Shown piece after piece: positions 14,471-17,963 of a DNA stretch of 17,963 nucleotides. The stretch lies in assembly GCA_910585415.1 (NCBI GenBank), contig CAJUDT010000053.1, positions 1 to 17,963 of the forward strand, read 5' to 3'. This stretch comes from an uncultured Flavonifractor sp. (GTDB taxonomy: Bacteria; Bacillota; Clostridia; Oscillospirales; Oscillospiraceae). Position 1 is the stretch's first letter, and each line of letters opens with the position of its first letter. Under the pieces are notes generated by a model. The model worked only from the letters and a program-made list of their open reading frames with translations. It had not been told where the DNA came from and did no database searches. A program made the translations under genes and the position numbers.

Positions 14471-15619
14471 ATGGACCACAGAGTAACCATCATTTCCTGC
14501 CAGGATTACACCCAGGCGGCGGAGCAGCTGGCCCTTCTCATCCAGCGGCTGGGCGGCATAGAGCGCTACGCCCGGCCCGGAGAAACCCTTCTGCTCAAGG
14601 CCAACCTCCTGGCCGCCGCCGCGCCGGACCAGGCCCTGAGCACCCACCCGGCGGTGGTGGCCGCAGCCGCCAAGCTGTGCGCGGCGCAGGGGGCCAAAGC
14701 CGTCATTGCCGACAGCCCCGGCGGGCCCTACCTGGAGGCGGGTATGCGCCGTGTGTACGAAAAGACCGGCATGGCCCAGGCGGCGGCGGAGAGCGGCGCT
14801 GAACTTAATTACGACCTGTCCGCCCGCCAAGTCTCCCTGCCGGAGGGCAAGGTCCTCCGCAGTGCCCAGGTCATCACCCCGGCGGCCAGCTGCGACGGCA
14901 TGTGGAACCTGTGCAAGATGAAAACCCACACCTTCATGACCATGACGGGGGCGGTGAAGAACCATTTCGGCCTCATTCCCGGCGTGACCAAGGTGGGCTT
15001 CCACGCCAGCCACCAGGATAAGGCCCGCTTTGCGGACATGCTGCTGGACCTGGCCCTCTGGGCCTCCCCCCGTCTGAATATCATGGACGCGGTGCTGGCC
15101 ATGGAGGGGGACGGACCGGGGGCCTCCGGTACGCCCCGGCAGGTGGGCCTGCTGCTGGCCAGCGAGGACCCGGTGGCCCTGGACGCGGTGGCCGGAGCGC
15201 TGATGGGGGTGCCCCCCCAGGAAAATCCGGTCCTGCTGGCCGCCCAGCGCCGGGGGTGGACCCCCTGCCGGGCGGAGGACGTGGAGCTGGTGGGCGGAAC
15301 CCTGGAGGAACTGCGCATACCCGATTTCCGCCTTCCGGGCCACGTACGTACCAACATCATGGAGCGCTTCGGCCCCTTTACCCAGGTGGTGGAGCGGGCC
15401 AGCCGGAGTCTCATGGCCCAGACCCCCAAAATCCGCCCGGAGGCGTGCATTGGCTGCGGCATCTGCAAAAACGCCTGTCCCGCCCAGGCCATTGCCATGC
15501 GGGACAAAAAGGCCCATGTGGCCCCCGCCCGGTGCATCCACTGCTATTGCTGCCACGAGCTCTGCCCGGAGCAGGCGGTAGCCCTGAAACGGGGCTTCCT
15601 CAGCCGCCTGCTTCGATAA
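14471..15619 (+). CDS. DUF362 domain protein with two [4Fe-4S] ferredoxin clusters
   Basis: A 382-residue protein. The N-terminal DUF362 domain covers about 1-310, with ADSPGGPYLEAGM and the hallmark CKMKTHTFMTMTGAVKNHFG near 150-170. A bacterial-type 2[4Fe-4S] ferredoxin domain follows: CIGCGICKNACP near 326-337 and CIHCYCCHELCP near 355-366. The second motif carries one extra Cys inside the CX2CX2CX3CP pattern. It is probably a cytoplasmic electron-transfer or redox protein; the reaction of the DUF362 family is not established to my knowledge. The ATG at 14471 is chosen over one at 14453 because GGGAGG lies 6 nt upstream. It may be co-transcribed with the small gene that follows. Confidence 0.88.
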   Translation: MDHRVTIISCQDYTQAAEQLALLIQRLGGIERYARPGETLLLKANLLAAAAPDQALSTHPAVVAAAAKLCAAQGAKAVIADSPGGPYLEAGMRRVYEKTGMAQAAAESGAELNYDLSARQVSLPEGKVLRSAQVITPAASCDGMWNLCKMKTHTFMTMTGAVKNHFGLIPGVTKVGFHASHQDKARFADMLLDLALWASPRLNIMDAVLAMEGDGPGASGTPRQVGLLLASEDPVALDAVAGALMGVPPQENPVLLAAQRRGWTPCRAEDVELVGGTLEELRIPDFRLPGHVRTNIMERFGPFTQVVERASRSLMAQTPKIRPEACIGCGICKNACPAQAIAMRDKKAHVAPARCIHCYCCHELCPEQAVALKRGFLSRLLR

Positions 15620-15712
15620 GCGAAGCGCGGAAGAAATGTTTCCAGTCATTGCCACCCCCGCCCTGGTATGGGTTCGCACCAATGGGGACAAGCTAGAGCC
15701 GGGGTGAGAGCA

Positions 15713-15940
15713 ATGCGCGACAAATACGGGGACATGTATGCCCTGTTTCGCCACGAGCCCAGGGCGGAGGAATATTTTAACGCCCTGCCCGGCCACATTC
15801 AGGACCGCATCAGCGCCCAATACCAGTCGGTGGACTCCATGGAACGGCTGGAGCACCTGGCCCACAAGGCGGGCGCCGGGAGCGTGGAGGGCTGGAGCGG
15901 CGGCTATGGCCTGATTCCGCCCTACCGGGATTGGTTTTAG
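15713..15940 (+). CDS. Small uncharacterised protein
   Basis: A 75-residue protein starting MRDKYGDMYALFRHEPRAEE, with ATG 15713 after GGGGTGA. An in-frame start 45 nt earlier lacks a ribosome site. It is charged and probably helical in the first 50 residues (YFNALPGHIQDRISAQY), then ends in a Gly/Trp/Tyr-rich tail. There is no membrane segment, Cys motif or signal peptide. I do not recognise the family. It lies 93 bp after the DUF362 gene on the same strand and before a strong terminator, so it is likely the second gene of that unit. Confidence 0.65.
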   Translation: MRDKYGDMYALFRHEPRAEEYFNALPGHIQDRISAQYQSVDSMERLEHLAHKAGAGSVEGWSGGYGLIPPYRDWF

Positions 15941-15946
15941 GCGGAG

Positions 15947-15987
15947 AAAAACGCAGTACGGCGCGTACGTCCGTGCTGCGTTTTTTT
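15947..15987. terminator. Bidirectional terminator
   Basis: A 15-bp stem, AAAAACGCAGTACGG with CCGTGCTGCGTTTTT (one G-U pair), encloses a 9-nt loop. Seven T follow on the plus strand and five on the minus strand. It serves both the plus-strand small gene and the convergent SLH gene. Confidence 0.88.
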
Positions 15988-15994
15988 GCGGGGG

Positions 15995-17449
15995 CTAGCG
16001 GCCCATATAGGAGAAGTGCATGTAATCGTGATTGCCACTGGAGGGGTCGGTGTCCCAGGCCCAGGCGTTTCCGCCCCAGCTCCAGCCGTGCTCGGCAAAA
16101 ATCCGCACAACGGAGCCGTTTTCGGGGATGGAATAGGGGTCGCTGCCCGGCTTCCAGTGGCTGCCCGCCAGGATTTGTCCATCTTTAATCTGGTAATTCT
16201 GGGCGGCGTTGATGTCAATGGCGGTGCCGCAGTTGTGTTCGCCGGTGGCGCTGTCCCCCCGCCAGGCGTAGCCGCCCAGGTCGGCAATGGGGAATTGCTC
16301 CGGGTCGTTGTAGATTTCGGTGAAAATTTCCTTGACGTCCTCCGCCAGGGCGGCATGGATGGTCAGGGACATGGTGGAGGACACCTTTTGTCCGTTGGAG
16401 AGCTTCCACACGGGCACGGTGATGGTGGCCATGCCCGCCTCAGCGGCCTCCCGGCTGGCAAAGCGGCGGGTTTCATAATCCCCAAAAAGCAGCATATATT
16501 TACGGGGGTTCTCCCCCTGCTCCTTCAGAAGGAAGTCCTGCTTGTAGTAGTCCTCATAGGAGGTCTGACCAAACCAGAACAGCTCCCAGAATTGGGCTTC
16601 CTCCCACTCCGGCTCAGAAAGGCTGTTCAGGGAAATGGTGTAGTTGTTCTGGATGCTGCTGACGAAATAAGAGCCGCTGTTCGCGTAGTTCAGCTCGTAG
16701 CCCTCGGGGATGTTTCGGGCTGTAAGATTGTAGGTACTCTCCCCCACGGTGGAGAGTACCGCGGCGCTGCTGACGAAATCCCCGTCCTCGTCCACAAAGG
16801 TAATGTTGAGCTGCATGGGCTGGCGGTAGCGGGTGGAATCGACGGCCTCCACCGTCCGGACCAGCAGGACACTGCCGTCACAGCGCATGAGGGCGTCGCC
16901 GCCGCCGAAGGTGCCGTCGGCCTTGCCCCGGATGATGTCCAGGGAAACCAGATTGGAGACTGCCTGCCGGTGCTCGGGGGCGATGAGGTAAAAGTCCGTG
17001 AGGGCCTGTCCGGCGTAGTCGCCCCAGGCGCTGGCGTAGAAGAGGGCTTCCTCGGGGATGGCCTCATTGAGTAAGAGGGCCACCTCCAACCGGGTAATGG
17101 AGGCGTTCAGGTCCCACAGGTCCAGTCCGGCGGGGACCAGCCCGGTGTTCAGGGCGGACAAAAGGGCGGCTTGGTCCCAGGCAAACCCCTGGTCCAAGGT
17201 TTTCTGGTACTGCTGGGGGGCAAAGGCCCGGACAAACATGGTCAAAAATTGTCCGCGGGTGAGGGGGGCCGAGGGGGCCATCTGACCGCCTCCCACACCG
17301 TTAATCAGGCCCAGCCAGGCGGCATAGGACATTTCCTCATAGGCCCAGTGGGATGAGGGCAGGTCGCTGTAGTCCGCCGCCGTGGCGGGGAGGCCGGTGG
17401 CGGTCAGCAGCAGCGCCGCCAGCAAAAGGGAGGACACAAAACGCTTCAT
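15995..17449 (-). CDS. SLH-domain protein with C-terminal M15 D,D-carboxypeptidase
   Basis: A 484-residue exported protein. The signal peptide spans about 1-24 (SSLLLAALLLTATGLPATAA). Three S-layer-homology repeats follow: about 25-75 (DYSDLPSSHWAYEEMSYAAW), 85-130 and 150-205. They would anchor it to secondary wall polymer. A middle beta domain (about 210-260) follows, then an M15-like peptidase with the zinc motif HNCGTAID (His about 403, Asp about 410) and HDYMHF near the end (Asp475, His478). It probably trims the D-Ala from peptidoglycan stems or peptides at the wall. The start is ATG 17449; an in-frame TTG six bases earlier is better spaced from AAGGA. A 42-codon in-frame upstream extension overlaps the promoter and is rejected. 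Confidence 0.88.
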   Translation of the reverse strand: MKRFVSSLLLAALLLTATGLPATAADYSDLPSSHWAYEEMSYAAWLGLINGVGGGQMAPSAPLTRGQFLTMFVRAFAPQQYQKTLDQGFAWDQAALLSALNTGLVPAGLDLWDLNASITRLEVALLLNEAIPEEALFYASAWGDYAGQALTDFYLIAPEHRQAVSNLVSLDIIRGKADGTFGGGDALMRCDGSVLLVRTVEAVDSTRYRQPMQLNITFVDEDGDFVSSAAVLSTVGESTYNLTARNIPEGYELNYANSGSYFVSSIQNNYTISLNSLSEPEWEEAQFWELFWFGQTSYEDYYKQDFLLKEQGENPRKYMLLFGDYETRRFASREAAEAGMATITVPVWKLSNGQKVSSTMSLTIHAALAEDVKEIFTEIYNDPEQFPIADLGGYAWRGDSATGEHNCGTAIDINAAQNYQIKDGQILAGSHWKPGSDPYSIPENGSVVRIFAEHGWSWGGNAWAWDTDPSSGNHDYMHFSYMGR

Positions 17450-17531
17450 TCTCAAGAGGGTTCCTTCTTTCTTTTCTGGTTTGCAGGTCCCTCGAAAAAT
17501 GGTTTTGCTTTGTGGCAGGACATGCCTCTTT

Positions 17532-17560
17532 ATGATAATTCCCTTAAAGAAGTTTGTAAA
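17532..17560 (-). promoter_or_regulatory. Sigma-A promoter of the SLH-M15 gene
   Basis: On the minus strand TTTACA (17555-17560) and TATCAT (17532-17537) have 17 bp between them in an AT-rich stretch. The leader is about 75 nt. Confidence 0.65.
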
Positions 17561-17675
17561 GACTTTTTTCGACAATTAGTCGGGATTTTTTGGTTTTGTT
17601 GGCTTTTTGCTTCTTCTTGGTTGCTCCCTGCGGGGTGGTGGCTGGTGCTCTCTTTGTTGGGGGTCGTTTCCATTC

Positions 17676-17837
17676 TGCCTCTTCCTCGGTACTCTGGTGG
17701 TGTTCGTTTTCTGGTCCTGCCTCCGGCGGGTTACTTTCCAGCGATGGAAAGTAACCAAAGATCGCCGGGGCTGCGGCCCCGAACCCCGCGTCGGGGCGAA
17801 ATCCGCTCCATTCCGTTTCCGGCTGACGCCGAAAACT
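17676..17837 (-). repeat. Structured 162-bp intergenic repeat, copy 2 (inverted)
   Basis: This is the reverse complement of 1-162 with six differences. The 11-bp hairpin is perfectly kept (17729-17739/17746-17756). In the second hairpin one base pair is changed on both sides (C-G to G-C) and another becomes a wobble, so pairing is preserved. A T/G-rich stretch, 17583-17675, precedes it and differs from the copy 1 flank. No gene overlaps it. Confidence 0.85.
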
Positions 17838-17963
17838 GCATTGCGCTCCTTTGCCCCTCCTTCTCCCCACCGGACCCGCTTCGCTGGGCTCCGGCGGGGG
17901 CCCCACGAGGGGGCGGCGGAATAGGTACGGGGCTTGCAAATCCTTTGGTTGCTACCCGCCGTT
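17838..17963. other. GC-rich edge, no gene seen
   Basis: This stretch contains small GC-rich inverted repeats (for example CCGGACCC with GGGCTCCGG near 17871-17895, imperfect) and no credible coding sequence. It may be more repeat material or the flank of a gene outside the window. Confidence 0.3.

Noticed and set aside
14315..15865. 516-codon minus-strand frame opposite the DUF362 gene
   Set aside because: The DUF362/ferredoxin gene on the plus strand is clearly real with promoter and ribosome site; the antisense product is low-complexity.
1..17837. Composite transposon or integrative element bounded by the inverted repeats
   Set aside because: No transposase, integrase or cargo signature is visible, and the genes inside are mostly core. 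The ends are structured intergenic repeats, not typical insertion-sequence termini.
1..17963. CRISPR array, tRNA or rRNA genes
   Set aside because: No regularly spaced direct repeats, cloverleaf-like segments or rRNA-like conserved stretches were seen.

Overview
The window looks like a chromosomal segment from a GC-rich, spore-forming member of the Clostridia. The Oscillospiraceae/Flavonifractor-like group is my best guess. That rests on GC-rich coding sequence with strong Shine-Dalgarno sites, a SpoIVB sporulation protease, an S-layer-homology protein, a DUF362 ferredoxin protein and the split radical-SAM pair TIGR03960/TIGR03936. No rRNA, tRNA, CRISPR array, transposase or phage gene is visible.

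Layout: (a) 1-235 holds one copy of a structured 162-bp repeat, then the terminator of the first gene cluster. (b) 233-7113, all on the minus strand: potA-potB-potC-potD (spermidine/putrescine ABC importer), a small ORF of unknown function, then the two radical-SAM proteins. Gaps are short and several junctions overlap, so this may be one long transcript. It would start at a good sigma-A promoter at 7243-7271. A terminator-like hairpin lies directly after that start. (c) 7381-9557, minus strand: a zinc-dependent phospholipase C-like protein followed 17 bp later by metY. (d) 9664-10173, minus strand: a small P-loop nucleotide-kinase-like protein with its own promoter. (e) 10174-10649: a long non-coding interval with a strong plus-strand terminator and alternative GC-rich pairings, leading into spoIVB. 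(f) 11840-12259, plus strand: an orphan SUKH (SMI1/KNR4) protein. (g) 12409-14164, minus strand: a membrane-anchored DUF4015 glycoside-hydrolase-like protein and a MarR regulator. (h) 14471-15940, plus strand: a DUF362/2x[4Fe-4S] protein and a small uncharacterised protein. They share a bidirectional terminator with the convergent gene. (i) 15995-17449, minus strand: an SLH-domain protein with a C-terminal M15 D,D-peptidase. (j) 17676-17837: a second, inverted copy of the 162-bp repeat.

Most genes are ordinary housekeeping or envelope genes: polyamine uptake, sulfur amino-acid synthesis, sporulation signalling, and wall anchoring or remodelling. I see no complete new defence, toxin or biosynthetic system. 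The less ordinary signals are non-coding. They are the inverted repeat pair, which carries a compensatory base-pair change in one stem; the hairpin at the very start of the pot transcript; the mutually exclusive pairings before spoIVB; and a perfect 29-bp palindrome overlapping a promoter. All calls come from reading the sequence; no database search was made.
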